From the NCBI GenBank assembly GCA_032622095.1, contig CP136066.1, positions 55,334,609 through 55,398,608 on the forward strand: a stretch of DNA of 64,000 bases. Direction: 5' to 3'. This document shows, in pieces, positions 1 through 13,600 of this stretch. A model generated the notes under the pieces. That model was not told the origin of the DNA. It did not search any database and worked only from the letters and a program-made list of their open reading frames with translations. Both the position numbers and the translations under genes were made by a program. How positions within the stretch are numbered: position 1 is the first letter of the stretch; every line of letters starts with the position of its first letter. Source of the DNA: Siphonodentalium dalli. Taxonomy: Eukaryota; Mollusca; Scaphopoda; Gadilida; Siphonodentaliidae.

Positions 1-195
1 GTTCCCGCAAAATAGAGAGCAAAAAACTCTTCAACGACCTCATTGATGACCTAGATAACCGTGCCTTAACAACGTGTAACATTAAGGTGAATGTATAGCC
101 CATGTTCCCGTAAAATAGAGAGCAAAACACTCTTCAACGATCTCATTGACGCCCTGGATAACCATGCCTTAATAACGTGTAACATTTTACGGTAA
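1..195. repeat. 103-bp unit in two tandem copies
   Basis: The motif GTTCCCG(C/T)AAAATAGAGAG recurs at 1 and 104, with CTCTTCAACGA and AACGTGTAAC also 103 bp apart. The following CAAGAAAACC...AAATGGTAACG stretch (about 221-250) reappears near 48683, so this is part of a dispersed family. Confidence 0.75.
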
Positions 196-1488
196 ATGCC
201 ATAACCTAAATAAATATATACAAGAAAACCTTAGTCAGAAATGGTAACGCGCTCAAGATCATATATTATATTCCCATGATTATAATTATAAAATATAAAA
301 TATATTGGTTTCACGAATGACCAATTCATAGAATTAATCGCCTTGCACTTCTTGGCATCCGAAATAACAATTGAAATTCCCAACTACACCTTTTACCAGA
401 CTCGGCCTCCGGGTCGCAGTTCGACTTTTAATCCGTCAAAAAATTCCCATTTCTATAAATAAAACACCCATGCGCCCACTGTATATCAAGAATCAGCGAC
501 ACATTATACACGCGGAGCGCGAAACGACAAACAACATGCAGTACATGTATCACAAAATGGTGATATACGACGAATTGGGCGATTGGTTCAATTGAACCAA
601 GTACCAGTCTAATGTGCGAAATTCGGCAACAACAGGTCCTTGTCCCAATTGAACCAGACTGGTCCCTGGTCTAAAATTGAGAACATCCCGAAACGTAGCA
701 AATTGACAGTCTGCTGCAGTATCAGTCCTGCCACGGCGGTGTAAAAATTTGGCAGCCAACGCCCACAATTAATGTAGTGTTTTTATTAATGCCGGCGTTG
801 CCACGTGACAAAATATAAACAATGTGCAACATATCTAGCCTAGAAGTGTCCGTCCACCATGAACGTGATAAATAATTGCTCAATTCAGCATGATATTTAA
901 TTTGTAATCTACCAGAACTCATTGATTACGGTCGAGTGCAAATTATCCCGTTGACTCTGACAGTCAACGAGCACAGATTGATTAAAACAAGAACAAACTG
1001 CTCAAAAGTAACCGTGGTAGTTCGATACTGAAGGTTTGTTTTATGTTAAAAATCTGATAACTCCGATATATTCCTGATTTATTTCCTCTTCAAGCCAAGT
1101 TAAAAGAGGCCAAATCTAAATCCAAGCTCCATGCAGAGTTCAGTCCCTTACACAGGACGTACCGCTGACCGCACCTACACATAATGTGAAGAAATGTCAC
1201 ATTTATTTATTTGAGATTTTTGTGGGTTACAATTCATTCTGCATTATTCTGAGAAACTCAACTGTCCATATTCATTTGAAAGTTGTCTAGATCAAGCCAG
1301 AATAAATTGCAACTGACAAAACACTTAAATAACAAATGTTAGATTTAATTAACGCAGGCAGCGTTCAGACATACCGTAGCGAGGGGACTGAACTCTGTTT
1401 TGCAGGTTGATCTAAATCCGGAATGCTATGGCGGTGTATGGCCACCATGTTCATACCAGAAGAATACACAATGTTTGCTTTTCTTCAG
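196..1488. other. Calpain intron, no gene seen
   Basis: AT-rich sequence without a recognisable exon. A short perfect palindrome, GGTTCAATTGAACC, lies near 586. The calpain exon that should precede the window's first exon was not found here. Confidence 0.5.
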
Positions 1489-1679
1489 TGCCAACCACAA
1501 GACGTTGGTAAGGAGGCAGCTCAGGGTCTTATCCTTGGTAACGGATACAACGTGACAGCCTGTAAAGAAATACATGTGGAGAAGAGTCTCCAGGGTGCAC
1601 TGGGATCTTCCGTGTTAGAACTGGTCCGGATCTTTAACCCCTGGAGTATTGCAGAGTGGACAGGTCCATGGTCAGATAA
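1489..1679 (+). CDS. CAPN5: Calpain exon a: His/Asn part of protease core
   Basis: The acceptor is a pyrimidine-rich run ending TTTTCTTCAG at 1488; the donor is GTAAGT at 1680. It starts in phase 0 with CQPQDVGKEAAQ and contains GLILGNGYNVT, then RIFNPWSIAEWTGPWSD. NPW carries the catalytic Asn of calpains. The usual His of GHAY is Asn (codon AAC, one base from CAC), and the Gly of NPWG is Ser. An alternative acceptor at 1405 is unlikely because this frame then meets TGA at 1408. Confidence 0.85.
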
Positions 1680-4600
1680 GTAAGTTTATGTTAGGGTACT
1701 GTACATTCATACATTCGCAAGTTAGCACGGTATGTTTTGCAGGCTACAGACATTTTGCCTTCAAATACCTGTAATTTGGCTCAATATGATTGATTCTTGC
1801 GAGATAATTGCATGTTTTTTTACAGGCAAATTTTGATACAACAGGTTGAACTACAGGGATTTTACTTATATCACGTGGTTATAACTGTGGTGTAAAGGCA
1901 TTTTATATATGCATGCTTCCGTTCATATCTGGCACAATGTGGTTTTCTACGACGAATCCCTGCAAAAAATACAATGCAAACTTGTGAATGAGTCAACGTA
2001 CCCTTAGTTTTATACACATAACAAGACGCATGTTTAAAGAGGAGGAGCTCAATTGGCTGCGGACACACGTATCACAGTAGCGATGGCATAGTAAGTGTGA
2101 CAATTAATTATGGTGCAATTTTGGTGACAATTGGTCGTCATATTCCTGTGCCATAGCGAGACATGTCGCCCGCCGCACATTCACACAATGAGTCTTTTCC
2201 AAGCTCTATCAGCGTCGAGATCGACATCTCAATGATTTATCAAACCGAATGTCTTGTCGCTGTTGATCGTTACTCAACACGCAATGTTATATTTTTAATG
2301 CTAACACACAAGACAATTTTGGACGATCGGTCGTGCAATTTTATGTATCGTAGAGAATACAATGTGGCTAAACGTAATGAGTAGAGATCAGCCTTGGTGA
2401 AACTCAATGGGTTAATTGGTCAGTCGACTTACTGTGCGAATATGCGGCGCGCGTCACGACTCCCTATGGCATATAAATTATGTTGACCAATTGTCACCAA
2501 ACTCTATCATAATTAATTGTCACACCTACTATGCCATCGCTACTGTGGTACGTGTGTCCGCAGCCATTGCCTCGGCCATGGTCACATACTTCCAAAATAT
2601 TCAAAATTTTCTGTTTCACAGAAAAAGGATACTGTATTATTTTATACAAATTAAATATGTTTAAAGATGCATTCAGCGTTCCAGAGACCACCAGTTACAA
2701 CAACAACAACAACAACAACAACTTAACAAATATAATTTAACATCGTTTTATGCTTTGTGTTCTTGAACAAATGTAGAAAACCAAACATGACACACAAACT
2801 AGACATATAAACACCATAATTTTGATAATGGAAAATTAACTGTATAAGGTCGTGAGACCGAAAATGACCAACAAAAGAGTGTTGTCATTTTATTATATAA
2901 TTTTTGGTGTCCCTCCAAAACATCGAAAGGATAAGTAATTAACGCATTAAAATTATTCAATTTCAAACAAACGGCCTTTTCGTTTCAAACATGCTATTTT
3001 ATACACTATAATATAAATAACAAGTAAAAATGTATAGTAAAATTTAACCTGGAACCCTGAATACATCTTTAAATAATAAAAAATCAAACATCATTTACAG
3101 GGAACATATCTGTTTGTATATTGGAAGTCAAAATTATGAAATATGAAATAAATAATTGGGACGCATCATGAAGTAATTAACTCTTTTTACATGTAGCTCT
3201 TCAGAGTGGAAGAAGGTGAACGGTCGAGAACTGGAGAAGATGGGGATTATATTCACACAGGAGGGCGAATTCTGGTAAGTATCAACAACGTCACAACGTG
3301 GAAGGAAAACTTAAAGGCCCACTTAATGTTCGAACCCCCCCCCCCGATCAATTATATAAAATATATCCCATATTATATACCATGAACCCCCCAGATCAAT
3401 TATATAAAATATATCCCATATTATATACCATGAACCCCCCAGATCTCATTATATAAAATATATGCCATATTATATACCATGAACCCCCCATATCAATTAT
3501 ATAAAATATATGCCATATTATATACCATGAACCCCCCATATCAATTATATAAAATATATCTCATATTATATACCATGAACCCCCCAGATCAATTATATAA
3601 AATATATCCCATATTATATACCATGAACCCCCCAGATCAATTATATAAAATATATCCCATATTATATACCATGAACCCCCCAGATCAATTATATAAAATA
3701 TATCCCATATTATATACCATGAACCCCCCAGATCAACTATATAAAATATATCCCATATTATATACCATGAACCCCCCAGATCTCATTATATAAAATATAT
3801 CCCATATTATATACCATGAACCCCCCAGATCTCATTATATAAAATATATCCCATATTATATACCATGAACCCCCCAGATCTCATTATATAAAATATATCC
3901 CATATTATATACCATGAACCCCCCAGATCATTTATATAAAATATATCCCATATTATATACCATGAACCCCCCAGATCAATTATATAAAATATATCCCATA
4001 TTATATACCATGAACCCCCCAGATCAATTATATAAAATATATCCCATATTATATACCATGAACCCCCCAGATCAATTATATAAAATATATCCCATATTAT
4101 ATACCATGAACCCCCCAGATCAACTATATAAAATATATGCCATATTATATACCATGAACCCCCCAGATCAATTATATAAAATATATCCCATATTATATAC
4201 CATGAACCCCCCAGATCAATTATATAAAATATATCCCATATTATATACCATGAACCCCCCAGATCAATTATATAAAATATATCCCATATTATATACCATG
4301 AACCCCCCAGATCAATTATATAAAATATATCCCATATTATATACCATGAACCCCCCAGATCAACTATATAAAATATATCCCATATTATATACCATGAACC
4401 CCCCAGATCTCATTATATAAAATATATCCCATATTATATACCATGAACCCCCCAGATCTCATTATATAAAATATATCCCATATTATATACCATGAACCCC
4501 CCAGATCTCATTATATAAAATATATCCCATATTATATACCATGAACCCCCCAGATCATTTATATAAAATATATCCCATATTATATACCATGAACCCCCCA

Positions 4601-7600
4601 GATCAATTATATAAAATATATCCCATATTATATACCATGAACCTCCCAGATCAATTATATAAAATATATCCCATATTATATACCATGAACCCCCCAGATC
4701 AATTATATAAAATATATCCCATATTATATACCATGAACCCCCCAGATCAATTATATAAAATATATCCCATATTATATACCATGAACCCCCCAGATCAATT
4801 ATATAAAATATATCCCATATTATATACCATGAACCCCCCAGATCTCATTATATAAAATATATCCCATATTATATACCATGAACCCCCCAGATCAATTATA
4901 TAAAATATATCCCATATTATATACCATGAACCCCCCAGATCAATTATATAAAATATATCCCATATTATATACCATGAACCCCCCAGATCAATTATATAAA
5001 ATATATCCCATATTATATACCATGAACCCCCCAGATCAATTATATAAAATATATCCCATATTATATACCATGAACCCCCCAGATCTCATTATATAAAATA
5101 TATCCCATATTATATACCATGAACCCCCCAGATCAATTATATAAAATATATCCCATATTATATACCATGAACCCCCCAGATCAATTATATAAAATATATC
5201 CCATATTATATACCATGAACCCCCCAGATCAATTATATAAAATATATCCCATATTATATACCATGAACCCCCCAGATCAATTATATAAAATATATCCCAT
5301 ATTATATACCATGAACCCCCCAGATCTCATTATATAAAATATATCCCATATTATATACCATGAACCCCCCAGATCAATTATATAAAATATATCCCATATT
5401 ATATACCATGAACCCCCCAGATCTCATTATATAAAATATATCCCATATTATATACCATGAACCCCCCAGATCAATTATATAAAATATATCTCATATTATA
5501 TACCATGAACCCCCCCCAGATCTCATTATATAAAATATATCCCATATTATATACCATGAACCCCCCAGATCAATTATATAAAATATATCCCATATTATAT
5601 ACCATGAACCCCCCAGATCAATTATATAAAATATATCCCATATTATATACCATGAACCCCCCAGATCAATTATATAAAATATATCCCATATTATATACCA
5701 TGAACCCCCCAGATCAATTATATAAAATATATCCCATATTATATACCATGAACCCCCCAGATCAATTATATAAAATATATCCCATATTATATACCATGAA
5801 CCCCCCAGATCTCATTATATAAAATATATCCCATATTATATACCATGAACCCCCCAGATCAATTATATAAAATATATCCCATATTATATACCATGAACCC
5901 CCCAGATCAATTATATAAAATATATCTCATATTATATACCATGAACCCCCCCCCCCAGATCTCATTATATAAAATATATCCCATATTATATACCATGAAC
6001 CCCCCAGATCTCATTATATACAATATATCCCATATTATATACCATGAACCCCCCAGATCAATTATATAAAATATATCCCATATTATATACCATGAACCCC
6101 CCAGATCTCATTATATACAATATATCCCATATTATATACAATTTGAAAAAGGAAGCTTTAAAACATTGTATTATTAAATTATCCGGTGTCATAAACTGTG
6201 AACATGTTGTTTTTTGTTGAGGTACCGACGTGTTTCTGTGCTTAAGTTTCATATGGACTGTACTGCAAAGTATATTCAATAGAAGGGAATAACTCTATAT
6301 CTTAGTTTGAATTATGTTGCATTCTGGGAGCGAAACGAGGGAAATGTTTCTATGATTCCAGCTATTTTCTATTACTATATGGGCTTCTTCTGAGACACAG
6401 ACGTTCCAAATTGTGATGAATTATAGTATTTTAATAATATTTTATGTTATAGATTGTTATTAAAACCGTATATCAAGGCACTATCAAAAATAATAGGTGA
6501 CTCGAAAATTAAATGGCTTTAAGGCGAACAATAATAGATAGAGATAATTTATATAGTGATTTTTTATGCTTTATTTCTCTTAATCCATGGAACATGACAT
6601 GATAATGAGAATAGAGATTATATACAAAGATTTTAAAGATGGATTATCTCTTCATATAACAATTTTGAAATAGTTTCGTGGGTAAATTAAAATAAATATG
6701 AATTGAAGACCCATGACCGAGAACGCTTCTATCAATTAATATTGATTTTGTTTCGAATATGTTATTATAAAATGAGATGATTAAGTGGGACACTTTATTG
6801 TTCTATTTTTAGAACAGACCATTCAGGAGATACATTATAGCGATAGAGATCATTACGGTGTTCCCATAGCTATGCCCCGAACGTCAAATGTCCCAGATTG
6901 ATTGTTTGTATTGTCTTATTACATAGTTATAAGCGATAATGAGTCTAATTGACATTTATTTGTGACAAAATTACACAATCAAATTTATGGTCTCTGTTAA
7001 CAGTAACCACTATTGTTCGTTAGCTAAACAACCACACGTTTTAGACCAGAACATATTAATCGATATAAGCATTTCCGGACAGGGGTCTTCGGTTCATATG
7101 TAATAGTTTATACCCCGTTAGCTATATAAGTTTACAAAGAGATAGACCATCTTGAAGAATAGAGATTATATACCAAAGATGGCACAAGGAGAAGGAACAC
7201 ACATAATTATGTACATAATATATAACGATATCCCAGTCCCGACCAACTCGCCTTTATATGAATCATATGAATGAAGCTTCGTCTCAAGAAGAGCTACGTC
7301 AATAGGATACTTGGTGATTGGATTGTTGTGTGAAATTTTTAATTATTTTAGCACTTCTTGGTATCTAAGAGCCATCGCAGACGCTGCGATTAAAATCGTA
7401 AGTGGGGAAAATCGCAGGTGGAGCATCCACTGCGCATGCTTACGACAATATCGCAGCCATATTGTAGCGATCAAGCAATGTTTTAATTTTACCAGAAAAA
7501 TCGTGGCGTGACCTTAAAGATTCATAATCCGAATTAACGCTCGCAAATTACTATTTCCTTGGCTGCGGGGGTAAAAAATATTTGATTCGAGGAACCTACC

Positions 7601-10600
7601 CATCAAAGCTCAGATTGATCAGATATCGATTTTTTAAATCTTATTAATTTCCACCAACGATAAATATTACGTGGCCCAGTAAACAGTCGACGAGAAGAAC
7701 GTCTGGTACCAAATTGCGGATGAAGATGGATAACTCTAAAATCAAGTGGCTTTTTTTGTGTCAGATATTTGACAAACTGGAAAAATTTCGTTAAGCAAAA
7801 TTTGATAAATAACGGATTTTGGGCAATTTTAACTGTGGTTATCATTATTTATGGGCAATTAATCGATTCTGATTATTGAAGCGGCATTTAAAAAAAAATA
7901 GTTTTTGTTGTTGGAATCTGATGATATGAGGACAATCGAATAGGATTGAGTACCTTTAATCACAGCGTCTGCGGTATCACTTATTGGGACAAAAAAAGAA
8001 AATATATTTTTCAAACTCTCAAAGAAAATTATGTTTTCAACCTCTCAAAGGTATTATAATCCATTCAGATTCTATATACAATGATGATGATGTATATGCG
8101 CCGGGTGGATCGAGATAAATCGTACGGGTGGTTCCACAGTAAATGCAGACTGGGTGATAAGGAATCTATCTTCAATGCTATCGATCTTACAAAATGTCAA
8201 ACTGATTCCCTCTCAATGGTATATATGGGTTTCGAATTTTCTCACTTCACAGGATGAATTTTACTGACTTCATCTCTAATTTCTCCAACATGGACGTGTG
8301 CCATTTTGTCAACACATCAATATTCTCACTGAAGAAGACATGGAACGAAAGCATTATGCACAGTGAATGGACGCATTCCGGGCGTAATGGCGGATCTGAA
8401 TACGAATCACCCACATTCCTCAGTAACCCACAGGTAAGACATGGGTAGATATAGGGAGCATTATGCACAGTGAATGGGCGCATTCCGGGCGTAATGTCGG
8501 ATCTGAATACCAATCACCGACATTCCTCAGTAACCCACAGGTAAGACATGGGTAGATATAGGGAGCATTATGCACAGTGAATGGGCGCATTCCGGGCGTA
8601 ATGGCGGATCTGAATACGAATCACACACATTCCTCAGTAACCCACAGGTAAGAGATGGAATGAGAGCATTATGCACAGTGAATAGACGCATTCCGGGCGT
8701 AATGTCGGATCTGAATACGAATCACCCACATACCTCAGTAACCCGCAAGTAAGACATGGGTAGCTAGAGAGCATTATGCACAGTGAATGGATGCATTCCG
8801 GGCGTAATGGTGGATCTGAATACGAACCACCCACATTCCTCAGTAACCCACATGTAAGACATGGGTAACTAGAGAGCATTATGCACAGTGAATGGATGCA
8901 TTCCGGGCGTAATGGTGGATCTCAATACGAATCACCCACATACCTCAGTAACCCACAGGTAAGACATGGGTAGCTAGGGAGCATTATGCACAGTGAATGG
9001 ATGCATTCCGGGCGTAATGGTGGATCTGAATACGAACCACCCACATTCCTCAGTAACCCACATGTAAGACATGGGTAACTAGAGAGCATTATGCACAGTG
9101 AATGGATGCATTCCGGGCGTAATGGTGGATCTGAATACGAACCACCCACATTCCTCAGTAACCCACGGGTAAGACATGGGTAACTAGAGAGCATTATGCA
9201 CAGTGAATGGATGCATTCCGGGCGTAATGGTGGATCTCAGAGCCAGAGCAAAATTTGCAGAGTCTTATGTGTTTCATGATACGACTGGCAAATGAACTGT
9301 TAACTATGGCATGTTTGTATGTTTGTACTGCTTGTTTGAATATTGTATTTTTAAAATGTATGTCATGAGTTTTAAATTGTTCTAAAATAAATGTATGACA
9401 AAAAATAACTTGTGGAAGACATCCAATAGAGCTCTGTAAAGGGAAACGATTGTACAATGAATCAGTCAACTTTTCCAAGATTGTGATGTTTTAATTTCTC
9501 TTTCTCATTTTCAGTACATGTTTGATATCACAAACGACAAAGACACAATCATGGTTTCTGTGGAGCAACATGACCTTCACTCGGCTCGACAAGGTCACGG
9601 GCCAGAACACAAAGTGATAGGATATCATGTAATGAAGGTATGTTCTCGATCGCGGTCAGTCTGATTAAAATAAGACTACAACCAATTTCCCAGTACAGAG
9701 TCTGACGAAAATGGGTTGGTTTTCCATCAGCAAGCATTACGTCAGTTTCAGCCAATCACAACATCAAACAGCAAAGCGATGCAGCCATTCAGCCTATTGT
9801 CGGAATTCCTATTCGCCACATAGCGCAATAAATTTTCTTTCACATTGATAATTTCACACAAAATTACGACAACTAATTAAACAGTAAAGACATACGTGAA
9901 GAGGATAGGATAGGATATTTTTATTTACAATACACATATGAATAGTACAATAAATTAACATATAACTAGAATAATTAAGTATATTGCTGGGGGGAACATA
10001 GCCCTGCCGGGCTGTTTTCCTGTTTTCCCCATAACACATATCATTATACAAATAATTTATCAGATAGCGTGAGTATTATTCATATTCATATCCACGTACA
10101 ATTGTCCTAATTGACCAATACTTCCTAACAAGGAGAATATAAGTAAGTATTTCCAAGAATCTCATCGGTTAACACCAGTTTGAAGCAGAGGATAGCCATT
10201 TGTAAATCTATTTGTGTTGTGACGTCATACTGCATGGATCGCATATATAAGTTATTTATAGCGACGGTAATGTGACACAGAGCTAAATTCGCCAGACTAT
10301 GTACTGCAAGCTGATCCGAGTCAGGTTTTAATCAGACTGTGAATCGACGTGTGGTGGATGTTGACTGAGCGCAGGGAGAGAACTCTATCGTTTAGTTAAA
10401 AGAACGACTCAAACGTTTATAAGCAACTAATTAAAGAGTTACGCTTCTTGAATTTGCGAAGAACTAAACAAATATATCTGACTGCGGATTGGTGGATTAG
10501 TCCCTGAGCGAAAGAAAAAAAATATACCCAATGTAATATGGCGATACTTTTTGTATAAATTAATGGACAATAAGTGTCCCGAAGTTGTGGAATGGGTCTG

Positions 10601-13600
10601 GGTATGTTTGTGCTGCTGATGTTTTGTGTGCAAACAGTTGGGTAGTTGTGGAAAAGAAAGATTTTAGTTTAGAAAAAAAAAATACGAAAGAGATGCTTGT
10701 GTTTTCACTAAAATGATGCATCGGGTGACATTCTAAACGAAAAAGGACCATTTGAAGTTCAATAGCTTAACCCATCGCGGGCGGCTCTTATATATATAGT
10801 TAATGCTGTCGGCTATATGGGAATTAATTGGATGTCTATAACCTAATATATTACGATGTCCACAGGTTGAGGAGAACAGGAAGTACCGAGTCCACATCCA
10901 GGGTGAGCGCATGTTCACTTCAGATTACCAGAAATCCCGCAGTATTTTCGGTCGTCTGGCGTTAATAAAAGGCCGTTACGTCATCGTACCGACTACACAG
11001 AATTCCGGAGAACTCGGAGGATTCATGCTGCGAGTGTACACTAGTGGCTACAGCAATAGCGGGTGAGCAACAATCGCTAATATTATTAAACTGACCACAC
11101 CACGATGCGGAATCACGTGGTTTCGATGTTGGTGATTACCACGCACTCAAAATGTGCTAACGCACATAAACATAATATATGATAAACTGACACAAAACAT
11201 AACATTTTGACTGTTACGAGCATATATTTTTAAAACAAGTTAATACATTATTTGTTCGTAAATGCTCAGTAGTTTTTTACAACATTCTGGCCAAAGCTTC
11301 CAGTCCATACATCTGGGAGAATCCTTCGACTGACAACTTTGGTCACAATGTTAAAGCAAACAACTGAGTTTGGACACAAATGAGGTATCAGCTTTTTTGA
11401 ACAATAGTATAGCATATGCTCGTAGCTGCCAAAATACTATGTAATATATAGATATCCTAGTTTATTACCATTTTCCTCATTTCTGGTCGCATGTGCGATC
11501 GCCCATTTTGAATTCGTGATACTCATCAACTAGAAACCACGTGATTCCCCACCGTGCACACTAAATCTCGCCATCAATACACACTATTTAACTTTTAAGG
11601 GACGTGACGACATAACGGCGGGGGTGTATCTGCCTCAACTTTGATCGAAGTTTTCAATCCATAAATGTTGAAAAGTTTGAGGTATCAGTTTGAAAATTTA
11701 TGGTGGTTCGAACCAAATGAGGTTTCCTGGTGACAAGGTGGACACCCCAACAAAGCATAGCCATTATAGACTGCATGGTACTTGTCCCATTCGAACCAGC
11801 CGACCGATTCGTAGTAACCTTACTTTTCTGCCCAATATGATGTGTGATGTGTTAAGGTTTGTAATTGGTCACGTCACTCCTATTTTCCTTCACACTGAAT
11901 CAAATTACATATTCAATAGAACTATAAACATCTCAAAGTGATGTGAAGCACTCGATCCACTGGTAAGAACAGCGAATACATTTGCTCAAAGACGGTATTT
12001 TAATTAATTTTTCATCAAAATTGCCAACAGCCAACACACAGCGTCATATTATATCATATAAATTAAATATAGTGACTACAATAAAATCATTCTCGTGTGT
12101 TTGTCGGCGATTTGTTCGGAACGAATGGCCAACTATCACTATTTATTTATATTTTTGCGCAGTTCAGATGCCGTGTTCAACAATAGTAGCAACCACCAAG
12201 GGTGCTTATACCTAAGGCAGGTGAATGACGTCATATAATTTTTTCTATATTCATCAGTGATTTTTCAGGATCGCGGGTATAGATTTTGGAGAAATTGTCA
12301 CGTAACTTCCGGTTAGCAACCGTGTGGAGATTGCAAAAAACGCGGAATTGGAAATGAAGCAAAACGATAAAAATGAAAGTAACTACTTCACAACTTACAC
12401 ATAATTCACATGTGATTTAAGTCTATTAATTTCATTTAGACCAATTTCGTTGATCTGCTTAATGAAAACGAAAAATGAAGAAGTCATGACGATAATCCAG
12501 ACAAGATTTTACAATCCACGACACGTCTTGTCAATTTGGCATGTCGTCTCCGCCGTGACCACTGCATGATGTTACATAAATTATTCTTAGCGTTATGTCA
12601 CCAAAAAAAGGCAAATTTGAGGCACATCATGTGTGGTAGCTCCACTACGTGTCACGTATGTTTCATATTATTTTGATGATATATTCTTCAATTGGTGTAG
12701 TGCCTGCGTTGTAAGATATCAGTCTGAAGTTGTGAAATAAGTACAAAATATGCCACATGGGTCTTTCTTGCTTCATGCATACTCACAGTTTTTCATCATT
12801 TCCAGTGAACTAAAGAAAGAAGGCCCTTCAGCAGGATGTCCGTGTGCATCGATGCCTGCTATAGTTACCACAGTAACTGTCGTCAAGGCAACCGGACTGA
12901 AGTTGAACGCCGATAAACAGACTAAAAGTGAGTCATATAGGGGAAGCCGAAGTGGCAAAACTCAGTGGCAAAACTTCTTTGTTGTCTGTTATACACGGTT
13001 CACAGTTATTATCATACACAAACATTCATGCAACCAGAAGTTAATTTACATGCGTATATGATAATGCAAGCGAATTATTCGCTTTAACTAGTTTGAAGAT
13101 ACCCTTTCTGGCAGCAGGGACGTCGCTAGTGGGTCTCCGTTGGGGGGGGGGGGTGTCCACCTTGAAAAATTCTAATGCACCCCCCCCCCCTTGAATCAGA
13201 ATAAAACCAAACACAAGTTTTGCATAATATATTTGCACCCCCTTGCACCTCAGTGCTCAGGCCTAATATCCTATATATTCATAAACCATGGTTCTATATT
13301 CCCGGTATGAGAACATTCAGATATTTTAACCTAAAAAATTGCATAAATCCTAACATCTAGTGGTCTAACTCCAGACAAATGCACACGGCTACGGGCAAGA
13401 GACCAGGACACACCGGGCTGGCTGACCATGGTTATTCGGTCTGGTGTGAGAACATTTTGAAAACTATGCAAGAAAATCGCAAATCCTAGCATCTAGACTG
13501 GCCTCAACTGACGCCTTTCCTAGTGTTGGAAATTACAAATCTCATACTCCCCCTCAGGTTGGAAAATTCTCCAACTGATGACCGTTTCAGTCCACAAGTT

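Noticed and set aside
1406-1488. Possible longer first exon beginning after TGTTTTGCAG at 1405
   Set aside because: The calpain frame would start with TGA at 1408; the acceptor at 1488 gives an in-phase start and a better pyrimidine tract.
3479-6069. Several + strand ORFs with a 16-residue repeat (MNPPDQLYKIYPILYT)
   Set aside because: They arise because the intronic minisatellite unit is 48 bp; frames end wherever a 49-bp variant occurs. No splice or start context.
8247-9194. - strand ORFs with Cys-rich repeats (YPCLTCGLLRNVG)
   Set aside because: Antisense shadow of the duplicated calpain exon.
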